DNA of 41,121 nucleotides. It comes from an uncultured Pseudomonadota bacterium (lineage in GTDB: Bacteria; Myxococcota_A; UBA796; UBA2385). The notes beneath the pieces were generated by a model. That model was given only the letters and a program-made list of their open reading frames with translations. It ran no database searches and was not told where the DNA came from. The position numbers and the translations under genes were made by a program. The stretch lies in NCBI GenBank assembly GCA_913044235.1, contig CAJWOS010000003.1:1-41121 (forward strand), in the 5' to 3' direction. Shown here piece by piece: positions 1 to 8,178 of the stretch. Position 1 is the first letter of the stretch, and each line of letters opens with the position of its first letter.

Positions 1-1184
1 CCCGCCAACACCGCCACCACACCGGCGACCGCCCACGGCCATCGTGTGGTCTGATTTGCGGCGCGGATCACATCCTGGGTGTTTTCGGACAGCGCCGCGT
101 GGATGGCCGCAGTCTCACTGTCTTCCGGCTCGGGGGCTGTGGTGGCGGGGGGGGACTCCCGGTGGCCGGAGGGGTCCGAGGTGTGCGCGCCGGTGTCAAA
201 GGTCTCGGGAACGGCCGTGAAGTGGCTTCCGCCGACTGGATGACCGGTGAGTGGTGCGCTTGTGATCGGGTGGGCGGAATCGCTGCGGTTGGCCCATCGC
301 GCCCCTTGCAAGGTGATGTTCGCGACCCCCGCCTTTCCATTCACGACCTCCATCAGGTCGGGATGCTCGGTGAACAGGCGCGCCGCGAATGCCTCGACGG
401 TCGCAGGCCGTTCATTGGGGTCGGCAGCGAGTGCGGCCTCAATCGTGGAGGCGATCGGAGCGGGGCAGTCGGGGCGACTCGCGTGCACCGGTGGGAAGTT
501 CGAGGCCGATGCGGCCTGGAGGGTCTCCACAAGGGAGGCCGACGGAAGGAAGGGAGGACGCCCGCAGACCATGCAGTAGAGCAACGCGCCGAGGCTGTAG
601 ACGTCGGCGCGTACGTCAATGGCTGTGGGGTCAGACACCTGCTCCGGAGCCATGTACCCAGGCGTGCCCAGGAAGTCGCCCTGAAGGGTATCTCCGCCGG
701 TGTCGGCCATGAGGCGCGCGATGCCGAAGTCGGTGACCATGGCCCGCACGCCGCCGGAGACGGGCTCGAGCATGACATTGGCGGGCTTGAGGTCCCGGTG
801 CAGCACCGACCGTGCGTGGGCGGCTGCGATGGCACCGAACAGCTGGGCCGACAGGGAGAGTGTGACGTCGATCGAGAGCGCACCGCTGGCCTGGAGGGCA
901 TGGTCGAGCGATAGGCCCTCGATGTATTCCATCACCAGTCCGGGATGCCCCTTGTGCTCAATGACATCGGTGACCGAGACCACGTGAGGATGGTCGAGAG
1001 TGGCCTGGATGCGTCCTTCGCGCACGAGCCTTCGATGCACTGCGCCCCCGCGAATGGCGAGGAGCTTGAGTGCATGGACTGTTCCGAGGGTGGTGTGGCG
1101 AACGCGGTACACCCGCGCGAGCCCCCCTTCGCCCACCATGGCCTCGACGAGGTATTTGTCGATGGTTTCGCCTGGTTCGATCAC
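1..1184 (-). CDS. Ser/Thr protein kinase (Hanks type), C-terminus cut by window edge
   Basis: This is a eukaryotic-like kinase that phosphorylates Ser/Thr on unknown targets. The visible 394 residues hold a complete catalytic domain at about 8-275: Gly-rich loop GEGGLARV, ATP-lysine K40 (HALKLL), catalytic loop HRDLKPANV (D131), DFG motif TDFGIARL (D152) and activation segment GTPGYMAPEQ. An Ala/Pro/Thr-rich linker follows, and the start of a hydrophobic segment (WPWAVAGVVAVLA) at the edge, probably the single transmembrane helix before an extracytoplasmic sensor domain that is not visible. The start is a GTG two codons after the stop of the upstream outer-membrane protein gene and in the same frame; a GGAG lies 11 bases before it. 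The close spacing implies co-transcription with that gene. All catalytic residues are present, so it should be active. Partial at the left edge. Confidence 0.93.
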   Translation of the reverse strand, partial: MIEPGETIDKYLVEAMVGEGGLARVYRVRHTTLGTVHALKLLAIRGGAVHRRLVREGRIQATLDHPHVVSVTDVIEHKGHPGLVMEYIEGLSLDHALQASGALSIDVTLSLSAQLFGAIAAAHARSVLHRDLKPANVMLEPVSGGVRAMVTDFGIARLMADTGGDTLQGDFLGTPGYMAPEQVSDPTAIDVRADVYSLGALLYCMVCGRPPFLPSASLVETLQAASASNFPPVHASRPDCPAPIASTIEAALAADPNERPATVEAFAARLFTEHPDLMEVVNGKAGVANITLQGARWANRSDSAHPITSAPLTGHPVGGSHFTAVPETFDTGAHTSDPSGHRESPPATTAPEPEDSETAAIHAALSENTQDVIRAANQTTRWPWAVAGVVAVLA

Positions 1185-1187
1185 GAC

Positions 1188-2120
1188 TCAGTTCGCTCCG
1201 GATTCCGCAGGCCGAGGATAGAAACTTACGCCGGCACTCAGGCCGACCACTAGAGGATTGTTCACCGCAGCCGTGGTGCCCCAGCCACCGAGGACCAGCG
1301 TGGTGCGTTCGGAGCTGCGGACGAGTAGCTTACCCCCCACGCGTACGGAGCGGGCGCGGAGACGCGCAAACCGATCGATATCCGTGGCGAGTCTGGGAGA
1401 TGCGAGGAGGTCTTCGAGGTCGATCCCTTGCGGACGCTCCCAGTACGACACAGTCGGTCCCACGCTCCACCACGCACGAGTGCCACCGAGAACTTCCAGA
1501 TCAACGGAATACTCGCTGCCTGGGATCGGCGGGCTGGCTCCTGCAACATTGGACTGGCGCACAAGCCAGCGGCCATCCACATGCGCGCTCCAGAACCCTT
1601 GGCCCAGTCCTCCAGAACGTCCGATGGCGAGGGTGGGGCCGAAATCCGTGGTGCCTTCGCCGAGGTTCGTGGTGCGGTCGCGCGTGGGACCCGTCCATTG
1701 CCCCAGGCGAGCGGCGGCACCGACTGCCATGCTCATGGGCGCCCCTGTGAGCTCGTCGAGCAGCTGCCACTTGGCACGGAGTCCGAGGGGTGCAAAGCCC
1801 GTAGTGGTCTTGCATGTATCGGGTCCGAGTGCCGCACAGAGCGGACCGCCCGGTCGGTTGGCCTCGGCTCGAAGCCATGCCACGTCGAGCTCAACCTCGA
1901 TGTTTTCGCGAACACCGTGCGTCACCACGGCCTTGAATCCGGTGGTCTCCAGACCATCATCGACATCCAACACATCGTCTGCACGGGCACCAGAAGACTG
2001 TGTGAGGCGCTCGAGACGTTGACTCTCAGCCCCCGTGTAGACCGAGGTGTCGCCCTCGGAAATGGCCCAGGGGCCAGACCCGGCCATGGCAGAAGACAGC
2101 AGAAGAACAGTGAGATTCAC
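1188..2120 (-). CDS. Predicted outer-membrane beta-barrel protein
   Basis: A 310-residue exported protein. I chose the GTG start because it follows a GGAAAG ribosome site and opens directly into a signal peptide (about residues 1-20, hydrophobic LTVLLLSSAMAG, with cleavage near WA). An upstream in-frame ATG would put 61 low-complexity residues before the signal. The mature protein alternates polar and hydrophobic residues with many Gly/Trp/Tyr strands (for example VELDVAWLRAEA, FWSAHVDGRWLV, ARAWWSVGPTVSYW), as expected for an antiparallel outer-membrane barrel. The C-terminus is GVSFYPRP followed by a short tail rather than a strict terminal Phe. It resembles general transporter/porin-like barrels without a recognisable specific family. 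It lies upstream of, and is probably co-transcribed with, the Ser/Thr kinase gene. Confidence 0.7.
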   Translation of the reverse strand: MNLTVLLLSSAMAGSGPWAISEGDTSVYTGAESQRLERLTQSSGARADDVLDVDDGLETTGFKAVVTHGVRENIEVELDVAWLRAEANRPGGPLCAALGPDTCKTTTGFAPLGLRAKWQLLDELTGAPMSMAVGAAARLGQWTGPTRDRTTNLGEGTTDFGPTLAIGRSGGLGQGFWSAHVDGRWLVRQSNVAGASPPIPGSEYSVDLEVLGGTRAWWSVGPTVSYWERPQGIDLEDLLASPRLATDIDRFARLRARSVRVGGKLLVRSSERTTLVLGGWGTTAAVNNPLVVGLSAGVSFYPRPAESGAN

Positions 2121-2503
2121 GGACTTTCCGGGGATTCGGAGGAACGGGCATGAAGCCGAAGACGGCGGTGGGGTGGGGGATCCGAGGGCGATGCCAGGGC
2201 TTCGCGGGGATCGGGAAACCTTTATTGACAGGAAACGCGCCCCAGAAATGGGACCTTGAGGGTTGCAGGTGGCGTCTGGAGAACGGACCTGAGCAAAACC
2301 CAACTGAGGGTCCCTTACCGGCGTTCGGTCCCTGCGAGAAGTCCGGGCAGTGTGAACGACTGGTGTTCCGTGCCCCAGGGCCCCCCTAAAGTTCCGTATT
2401 TCGTCATCCGTTTCCCCCTCTAAGTATCTTCTGAACTTCCTCTACATCGGTGTACACGCACCACAGCCGAAGGTCGCCTTCGGCGAAGCGAACCGGGTTC
2501 CCC
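2121..2503. other. Divergent intergenic region, 383 bp
   Basis: This separates the outer-membrane protein gene (leftward) from the REC-HDOD gene (rightward), so both promoters should lie here. No open frame with coding character is visible. A TTGACA at 2225-2230 has no convincing -10 at 16-18 bp. A TA-rich stretch near 2421-2430 (taagtatctt) is the best -10 candidate for the rightward gene. The right end holds a strong dyad, listed separately. Confidence 0.5.
2466..2484 (+). promoter_or_regulatory. Stem-loop in the leader of the REC-HDOD gene
   Basis: A perfect 8-bp inverted repeat with a 3-nt loop (GCCGAAGG-TCG-CCTTCGGC) ends 19 bp before the ATG. A smaller dyad, GAACC-G-GGTTC, follows at about 2489-2499 and occupies the ribosome-binding region, where no clear Shine-Dalgarno is seen. 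It could be an operator or a translational control hairpin; nothing in the sequence distinguishes these. Confidence 0.35.
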
Positions 2504-3724
2504 ATGCCGCGCATTTTGTTCGTCGATGACGAACCCATGATCTTGAACAGCCTCCGGTTGCGGTTCAGTCGACGCCACCCGGACTGGGACTGTCGATTTG
2601 CCGCGGACGGTATCTGCGCGATGGAGCATGTGGCGGCCGGTGCATTTGATGTCGTGGTCAGCGACATGCGGATGCCTGGGATGGACGGCGCCACGCTCCT
2701 GGGGCTGGTGCGAGAGCGACATCCGCAGACCTTCCGCATCGTGTTGTCGGGCCAGATGAGTCGCGATGCACAGCTACGCGCCCTGCCAGTGACCCATCGG
2801 TTCCACCACAAGCCATGTCCCCCCGCGGCGCTCGAACAGACCATTCAGCAGGCGATCGAGCTCTCTCAGCAGCTCGACGATGCAGCGATTGCGGCCGTGG
2901 TTGGGGGGCTGCGTCGCCTGCCCGCAGCGCCGCGGCTGTATGCCGAGATCACACGGATGATGGCTGATCATCGAGTAGGACTGAACCAGATTGCACGCAT
3001 GGTCGACCAAGACCCAGCCATGGCTGCGCGACTGCTCCACGTTGCCAACTCGGCATTTTTTGGCGTGCGGCGCAAGATCCGCACGTCGATGGAAGCGCTC
3101 AACTGGTTGGGGGTCGACCTCACACGAAAGCTCGTGTTGTCCTCGGAGCTCGCCGTCACCTTCGGGCACGGCCCGGCGAGTCGGATCATCGACGAAGTGC
3201 AAGCCCATGCCACCCTCACTGCACGAATCGCGTCTCGTCTCGTGGCTCGAGACCAGGCGCGTGTGGTGTCTTCCGCCGCCTTGCTGCACGAGGTGGGACG
3301 GCTGGTCATCGCCCATGGAGCGCCGCGTATGGCCCGCCAGGTGGAAGAAGAGCGCACCCGCACGAACGACTTGTGTGCGGCAGAGCGCGCCATCATGGGC
3401 ATCACTCATGCCGAGGTGGGTGCTTATCTCCTGAACCTCTGGGGCCTCCCCCTCGACATCGTCAATGCGGTCGCCCACCATCACACGCCCGGCGCGCCCA
3501 CCCGCGACGGGTCACTCACGCCGGCTGCGGCGATTTATGTGGCCAGTGCGCTGGCCAATGCTGCGCGGGAGCGCGACCCCTACATCCCCGATCCGCGCCG
3601 GCTGCGCCTGAATGCATCCTGGTTGCGGGCGATGGGGATCGACCTGAAGCTCCACGAGTGGTGTCTGCTGGCCAATCACCAGTGTGGAATGATGTCGCAG
3701 GAGGTCACCACGGTGCGACCTTGA
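2504..3724 (+). CDS. Response regulator with HDOD output domain
   Basis: A 406-residue two-domain cytoplasmic regulator. Residues 1-120 form a receiver domain with acidic pocket D8/D9, phospho-acceptor D54 (VVSDMRMPGMDG), S82 and lysine K103 (HHKP). Residues about 130-340 form an HDOD domain (RRLPAAPRLY, IARMVDQDPAMAARLL, ANSAFFG, ALNWLGVDL). The position where an HD phosphohydrolase would carry its His-Asp pair reads LLHEVGRL, as is usual for non-catalytic HDOD proteins. The family commonly links phosphorelay signals to c-di-GMP, motility or stress outputs, but the output here is unknown. The ATG at 2504 is preferred over an upstream in-frame ATG because it starts exactly at the receiver fold. 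Partner kinases may be the orphan phosphorelay proteins a few kb downstream. Confidence 0.93.
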   Translation: MPRILFVDDEPMILNSLRLRFSRRHPDWDCRFAADGICAMEHVAAGAFDVVVSDMRMPGMDGATLLGLVRERHPQTFRIVLSGQMSRDAQLRALPVTHRFHHKPCPPAALEQTIQQAIELSQQLDDAAIAAVVGGLRRLPAAPRLYAEITRMMADHRVGLNQIARMVDQDPAMAARLLHVANSAFFGVRRKIRTSMEALNWLGVDLTRKLVLSSELAVTFGHGPASRIIDEVQAHATLTARIASRLVARDQARVVSSAALLHEVGRLVIAHGAPRMARQVEEERTRTNDLCAAERAIMGITHAEVGAYLLNLWGLPLDIVNAVAHHHTPGAPTRDGSLTPAAAIYVASALANAARERDPYIPDPRRLRLNASWLRAMGIDLKLHEWCLLANHQCGMMSQEVTTVRP

Positions 3725-3784
3725 ATCCACCAGGAGCCGGCATGGAGCGGACGGGCTAGGGCGGAGGGGCGCCTGGAGGCCACC

Positions 3785-4402
3785 GTGAATCTTGCCGACC
3801 TCATCGCTGCTCCATTCGGCAACCACCGACAGATCGCGGACTACCTGGATGGACTGGAGCACGACGCTCGTGTGGCGGAATCGCGTACGCTTGGTCGGGC
3901 GCAGCAGCGACGGCTCTGGGACAAGGCAGCCGACAACGGTCCGCTCACCCTGGACGACTTCGTACCGGGGTCGGTGGACCCTTTGGTTGAGGTCATTCAC
4001 GAAGGGCGGAACACGCTTCCGCTGCCGCGGGCGTTCCGCCACTTCCAGAAACGATTTTGTCGGCCTGCCGAGGCGGAGGGGTGTCTCTATGGGTACAACG
4101 AAGGCGCGAGTCGGCCGCTGATCGGTCCCGGCTACTTCGTGCTCGTGCCCACGGAAGGCCATCCGGCATGGCGCACCCGTGGATCGATCGTCGTGGACTA
4201 CTTTCAGGTGCCGGATGGGCCTGTAGTCACGAGCTGGCCCAAAGTGGTTCCGAACCAAAAGGGCCTGCAAGTGCTGGTCTACAACGGCACTCGGGACTTC
4301 ATGCGAAAGGTGAGCGAGACCGCCACAATTGGTGCAGCGTACAAGGGAGAGACCCCCTTGGATCATTACTTCATGCTCGTCCGACGGCCGGTCGCCGACT
4401 GA
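3785..4402 (+). CDS. Conserved-looking protein of unknown function
   Basis: A 205-residue soluble protein that I do not recognise. The start is GTG with an excellent GGAGG five bases upstream. There is no signal peptide or membrane segment. The sequence has a globular composition with a helical N-terminus (IADYLDGLEHDARVAESRTL) and a beta-rich second half containing GPGYFVLVPTEGHPAWRTRG, IVVDYFQVPDG and LVYNGTRDFMRKVS. Segments such as PNQKGLQVLVYNGTRDFM suggest a ligand-binding or structural beta domain, but no catalytic signature stands out. It sits 60 bp after the REC-HDOD gene on the same strand, so co-transcription is plausible. It ends 12 bp from the convergent diguanylate cyclase gene. 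Confidence 0.75.
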   Translation: MNLADLIAAPFGNHRQIADYLDGLEHDARVAESRTLGRAQQRRLWDKAADNGPLTLDDFVPGSVDPLVEVIHEGRNTLPLPRAFRHFQKRFCRPAEAEGCLYGYNEGASRPLIGPGYFVLVPTEGHPAWRTRGSIVVDYFQVPDGPVVTSWPKVVPNQKGLQVLVYNGTRDFMRKVSETATIGAAYKGETPLDHYFMLVRRPVAD

Positions 4403-4414
4403 CAAACCGGCGCG

Positions 4415-5350
4415 TCAGCCCGCGACGCGCACCGACTCGGTCGGCGCTTCCGCTTCCATCACGACGCGATTGCGACCGGATCTCTTTGCCACATACAGTG
4501 CGTCGTCGGCGTTTCGTACCAGTTCGTCGCCGAAGGGTTTCCCATCGGCCCAGCAGGCGCCGATGCTCACGGTCACCGACACGGCGGAACCATCCGCGAG
4601 CAGCGGTTCCGACGACAGTGCCGTGCGAATGCGCTCGCCCACGTCGAGGGTGACTTGCCGCGTGCAGTCTGGGAGCACGATGAGGAATTCTTCTCCGCCA
4701 TATCGACCGATCCGATCGTAGGGGCGAAGCACATCGGCCATTCGTCTGGCGGACTCCCGCAGCACGGCATCTCCCGCGAGGTGTCCCCAGGTGTCATTGA
4801 CGCGCTTGAAGTGGTCGAGGTCTGCCACGAGCACCCCGAGTCCCGAGAGGCGACGCGAAGCGCGGGCTTGTTCTTCCTGGAGTGCGTCGATGATGGCGGT
4901 GCGGTTCAACAGGCCGGTGAGGCCGTCTCGAGTGGCCTGTCGGTGCAGGGCATCGCGGGCTTCAATCAGCTGGTTCTGTAGGTCGAGCAGGCGCCGGCCG
5001 ATGCGAAGGCGGGCCTGGAGCTCCAGGGGATCAAACGGCTTGCTGAGGTATTCATCGGCGCCGCTGTTCAGACCCTCCACAAGATCCTCTCGACGACTGC
5101 GCGAGGTGAGCAGCATCAGGTAGCGGTAGGGCTCGGCGTTGGCTGCGCGCACCTGACGGCACACTTCGGGGCCGTCGAGCTGCGGCATCATCCAGTCGAT
5201 GATTCCCAGGCATGGACCATCGGAGCGGGACAGTGCTTCGACGGCGGCCCGGCCGTCCGCAGCTTCCTCGACCTCGTAGCCCCAAAAACGCAGGGTTCGA
5301 GAGAGCACGAGGCGGGAGAACCGGTCGTCGTCCGCAACGAGAATCTTCAT
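4415..5350 (-). CDS. Response regulator-diguanylate cyclase (REC-GGDEF)
   Basis: A PleD/WspR-like protein of 311 residues that makes c-di-GMP from two GTP when its receiver is phosphorylated. Receiver: DDD at 7-9, D52 (IIDWMMPQLDG), T82, K104 (LSKPF). A coiled linker (about 120-138) leads to the GGDEF domain (140-300) with RDGLTGLLNR, the active-site loop GGEEF at 218-222, and an RxxD inhibitory I-site (RPYD, 209-212) exactly five residues before it. The enzyme should therefore be active and feedback-inhibited. AGGAG lies 7 bases before the ATG. The gene lies 85 bp downstream of the hybrid histidine kinase on the same strand, making that kinase or its Hpt domain the obvious phosphate source. 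Confidence 0.95.
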   Translation of the reverse strand: MKILVADDDRFSRLVLSRTLRFWGYEVEEAADGRAAVEALSRSDGPCLGIIDWMMPQLDGPEVCRQVRAANAEPYRYLMLLTSRSRREDLVEGLNSGADEYLSKPFDPLELQARLRIGRRLLDLQNQLIEARDALHRQATRDGLTGLLNRTAIIDALQEEQARASRRLSGLGVLVADLDHFKRVNDTWGHLAGDAVLRESARRMADVLRPYDRIGRYGGEEFLIVLPDCTRQVTLDVGERIRTALSSEPLLADGSAVSVTVSIGACWADGKPFGDELVRNADDALYVAKRSGRNRVVMEAEAPTESVRVAG

Positions 5351-5435
5351 TGGGAACTCCTGGCCGAGGCAGCATCCGGGGGATCGGATCGCTCGATGTG
5401 AATCGTGAGGGGGAAGGGAAGGTTTTGTGTGCGAC

Positions 5436-7973
5436 TCACGCGGTCTGCAACACGCCGACCCGCTGGAGGGCGTCGCGAAGTTGTTGGACCACCATCGGGA
5501 GGGACGCCATCAGGTCATCCGCGAGATCGAGCTGTCCGGTTCGACCGGCCTCTTCGAGGTCCGAGCAGATCTGGCAGAGCTCGTCGGCACCCAGGTACGC
5601 GCTGCTCGACTTGAGGGCATGGGAAACGCGCTGAATGGCTTCCCGGTCCCCGTCTTGAAGGGCGTGATGAAGGCGGTTCACGCGGGTTTGTGTGTCGTCG
5701 AGGAAGATCGCGACGAGCTCTTGGATGTCCTCTTCTGCTTCGACACCCATCGACACCAGCCGCGAGTGGAGGTTGGGGCGGAGAATCATTGTGGACACCG
5801 GTTTGTGGCGGAGGGTTCCGTCTTCAATGGCCTGGTCGTACTCACGCAGCTGGTGGATCCAGCCGAGGAGAGTGCGGTCGAGCTGACCGGGCTCGACGGG
5901 CTTTGCGAGATAGTCGTCCATGCCTGCGCGCATGCATCGCTCCCGCGTGCCCATCATGGCGTCGGCGGTCATGGCGATGATGGGTGTGTGGGCGCGCGGG
6001 TCGGTTTCCTCCGCGCGGATCGCCTCGGCTGCAGCGAAGCCATCCATCACGGGCATCATGCAGTCCATGAGAATCAAGGAGAATTCGCCGGTCCGCCATG
6101 CATCGACGGCTTCTCGTCCATTGGAGACGATCTCGTAAGGGTAGCCGAGGCGCTCGAGGGTGCGGGCAGCCAGGACCTGGTTTACCGAATTGTCCTCTGC
6201 CACCAGGATGCGGTGGTGGGCGAGGTCATTGCGGGAAAAGCCGGTGGAGGTCTCGTCGGTCGTGGCCTCTTCGGGCACACACAGACCGTCGAAGTCGTCT
6301 CCGGCCAATGCGCGGGCCAGGGCTCTTCGCGTGGCCGCCGGGCGCGAGGGTCGACCCAGGACCGCCGCGAGTCGTGCCGTGCTGAGGTCGGGATGGCTTG
6401 CGCTCGTCCCGAGTCGGGTCATCAGGATGCGGCCCGTTTGCTGGAGACGCGGGTTGGTCGCCACCGCCCGTGCCACGTCGATTCCCCGCAATCCTTCCAA
6501 GTCTTGATCGAGAAACACTGCGTCGTAGGGCGCCGCGGCGTCGCATGCGCTGCTGAGGGAAACGAGTGCTGACACGCCGTCTTGCACCACGTCTACCTCT
6601 GCTCCGAGCGGGGTCAGCACATCGACCAAGGCCGCCGCGGCAGCTCGATCGTCGTCCACGACCAGCACGCGCCGGCCGGCGAATTGTGCGGGCGGCAGCG
6701 GACGGGAAGCTTCTGGCTCGGCGCTGGTCAGCTGCGCGGTGAACCAGAAGGTGCTGCCGTCCCCCACGGCGCTCGAGACCCCGATGTCGCCCCCCATCAG
6801 CTCGCAGAGTTCTCTCGAAATCGCGAGGCCCAGTCCGGTCCCACCAAACTGACGGGTGGTGCTGGAGTCGGCCTGTGTGAACGGCTGGAATAGGCCCGAC
6901 AGCTTGTCTTCTCGGATGCCCACACCGGTGTCATCGACCTCGAATCGAATCACCGTATGGTCTGTGGTCGCGTCGGCGAGGAAGACGCGGACCACGATGT
7001 GGCCCCGGGAGGTGAACTTCACCGCGTTGCCGACCAGGTTGATCAGGACCTGTCGGAGTCGCGCAGGATCGCCCACGAGGTTGGTCGGTACGTCTTGCCC
7101 AACGTGCGCGATCAGGTCCACCTCCATTCGACTGGCACGCTCGGCGAACAGTTCCAAGACACCATGAACGAGCTCGGTCACATCCAGTGGAACCCGCTCG
7201 AGGATCAGATGGCCGGCCTCGATCTTGGAAAAGTCGAGGATGGAGTTGAGGAGCTCCAGCAGGTGCTGTCCGGAAGAGCGAATGATCTCGGCGCACTCTC
7301 GCTGTTCCGAGTCGAGCTCGGTATCGAGCATCAGTCCCGCCATCCCGATCACGGCGTTCATCGGGGTGCGGATCTCGTGGCTCATGTTGGCGAGAAAGGC
7401 GGACTTCATCCGGCTGGCTTCCTCGGCATCCCGCCGCGCTTGCTGAAGCGAGGCTTCTTCGCGCTTCCGGGCCACGATGTCGCGGAAGAGAACCACCGCG
7501 CCGGAGGGTCCTCCGGGCCCGTGTCCGAGCGGATTGATGTGGAAGCCCACCGGGATCGCGAGGCCATCGGAGCGGTGGAAGACCGACTCGTGGATTCGAT
7601 GGCTGAGCCCGTCGTGAATGGCCGAGCAGACCACGTCTTCGATTCGGACCTTCTGGGGATCGCGCCCCACCAGGTCGGCAAAAGACTGTCCCACATGCGC
7701 GTCGTTCCAAGCGAGCTGGTTTGCGGCTGCGGGGTTGAAGCCAGTCACGCATCCGGCGGTGTCGAGGGTGATGAGACCCTCGCCAATGGCCGCCACGGCG
7801 GCATGGAGAGTCTCGCGGTCGAAGGCTTCATCGGGAGGCTGGGAACCGTGGATGGGCTCGGCGGCGATCGCCGTTTCCAGTGAACGTCTCCACCGCGGAT
7901 CGCTGGTGTCTCCGCCCGGTGGGCTGCCCACGGTGTCCAGGTATCGGAGAATGAGGGGTACAGAGTCGAGCAT
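5436..7973 (-). CDS. Hybrid sensor histidine kinase, PAS-HisKA-HATPase-REC-REC-Hpt
   Basis: An 845-residue BarA-like soluble phosphorelay protein. Order: PAS-like domain (about 55-165, IGEGLITLDTAGCVTGFNP), a short coiled coil, HisKA with H199 (SHEIRTPMNAVIGM), HATPase_c (N box NLVGNAVKFT, DDTGVGI, GTGLGLAI), receiver 1 (D489 in VFLDQDLEG), receiver 2 (D637 in LMDCMMPVMDG, ending YLAKPVEPG), and an Hpt domain with H785 (SHALKSSSAYLG). Receiver 1 keeps its Asp and Thr, but the conserved Lys is replaced (VLGRPSRP), so it may be impaired. No membrane segment is visible, so the signal is probably cytoplasmic. The ATG at 7973 has GGAAG upstream; an in-frame ATG about 100 codons earlier overlaps the divergent lipoprotein gene and encodes low-complexity sequence. 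Probably an operon with the REC-GGDEF gene. Confidence 0.93.
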   Translation of the reverse strand: MLDSVPLILRYLDTVGSPPGGDTSDPRWRRSLETAIAAEPIHGSQPPDEAFDRETLHAAVAAIGEGLITLDTAGCVTGFNPAAANQLAWNDAHVGQSFADLVGRDPQKVRIEDVVCSAIHDGLSHRIHESVFHRSDGLAIPVGFHINPLGHGPGGPSGAVVLFRDIVARKREEASLQQARRDAEEASRMKSAFLANMSHEIRTPMNAVIGMAGLMLDTELDSEQRECAEIIRSSGQHLLELLNSILDFSKIEAGHLILERVPLDVTELVHGVLELFAERASRMEVDLIAHVGQDVPTNLVGDPARLRQVLINLVGNAVKFTSRGHIVVRVFLADATTDHTVIRFEVDDTGVGIREDKLSGLFQPFTQADSSTTRQFGGTGLGLAISRELCELMGGDIGVSSAVGDGSTFWFTAQLTSAEPEASRPLPPAQFAGRRVLVVDDDRAAAAALVDVLTPLGAEVDVVQDGVSALVSLSSACDAAAPYDAVFLDQDLEGLRGIDVARAVATNPRLQQTGRILMTRLGTSASHPDLSTARLAAVLGRPSRPAATRRALARALAGDDFDGLCVPEEATTDETSTGFSRNDLAHHRILVAEDNSVNQVLAARTLERLGYPYEIVSNGREAVDAWRTGEFSLILMDCMMPVMDGFAAAEAIRAEETDPRAHTPIIAMTADAMMGTRERCMRAGMDDYLAKPVEPGQLDRTLLGWIHQLREYDQAIEDGTLRHKPVSTMILRPNLHSRLVSMGVEAEEDIQELVAIFLDDTQTRVNRLHHALQDGDREAIQRVSHALKSSSAYLGADELCQICSDLEEAGRTGQLDLADDLMASLPMVVQQLRDALQRVGVLQTA

Positions 7974-8091
7974 GGCGAAACTTCCGCAGTTCGGACCCGC
8001 AAGGTCTTCGGCGTGTTCTGGTGTACGGCACGATGTTGGGTCGACTTGATGTCCAGGGCCGAATGGTGAATCTCGGTGACGACAAGGGGGG

Positions 8092-8097
8092 TAGGCT
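8092..8097 (+). promoter_or_regulatory. Candidate -10 hexamer TAGGCT for the TPR-cyclophilin gene
   Basis: TAGGCT lies in the context AGGGGGGTAGGCTGCA, about 80 bp before the GTG start. A near-identical context, CAGGGGGTAGGCTGGA, lies upstream of the polytopic membrane protein gene at 20.2 kb, supporting a shared promoter class. No clear -35 was found. Confidence 0.35.
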
Positions 8098-8178
8098 GCA
8101 AAGTCGCGCCCCGGATGAACGGTGGACTGGATAGACGCCTGTTCCCATACGCTGGGCCTCGGGCCCACAGGACGCCTC

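Noticed and set aside
1184..1190. Possible stop-codon readthrough joining the outer-membrane protein to the Ser/Thr kinase, since both are in the same frame two codons apart
   Set aside because: The kinase domain must be cytoplasmic and the barrel is exported, and a good GTG start follows the stop; simple operon spacing explains it.
2225..2230. TTGACA as a -35 box
   Set aside because: No -10-like hexamer occurs at 16-18 bp, so there is no support for a promoter.
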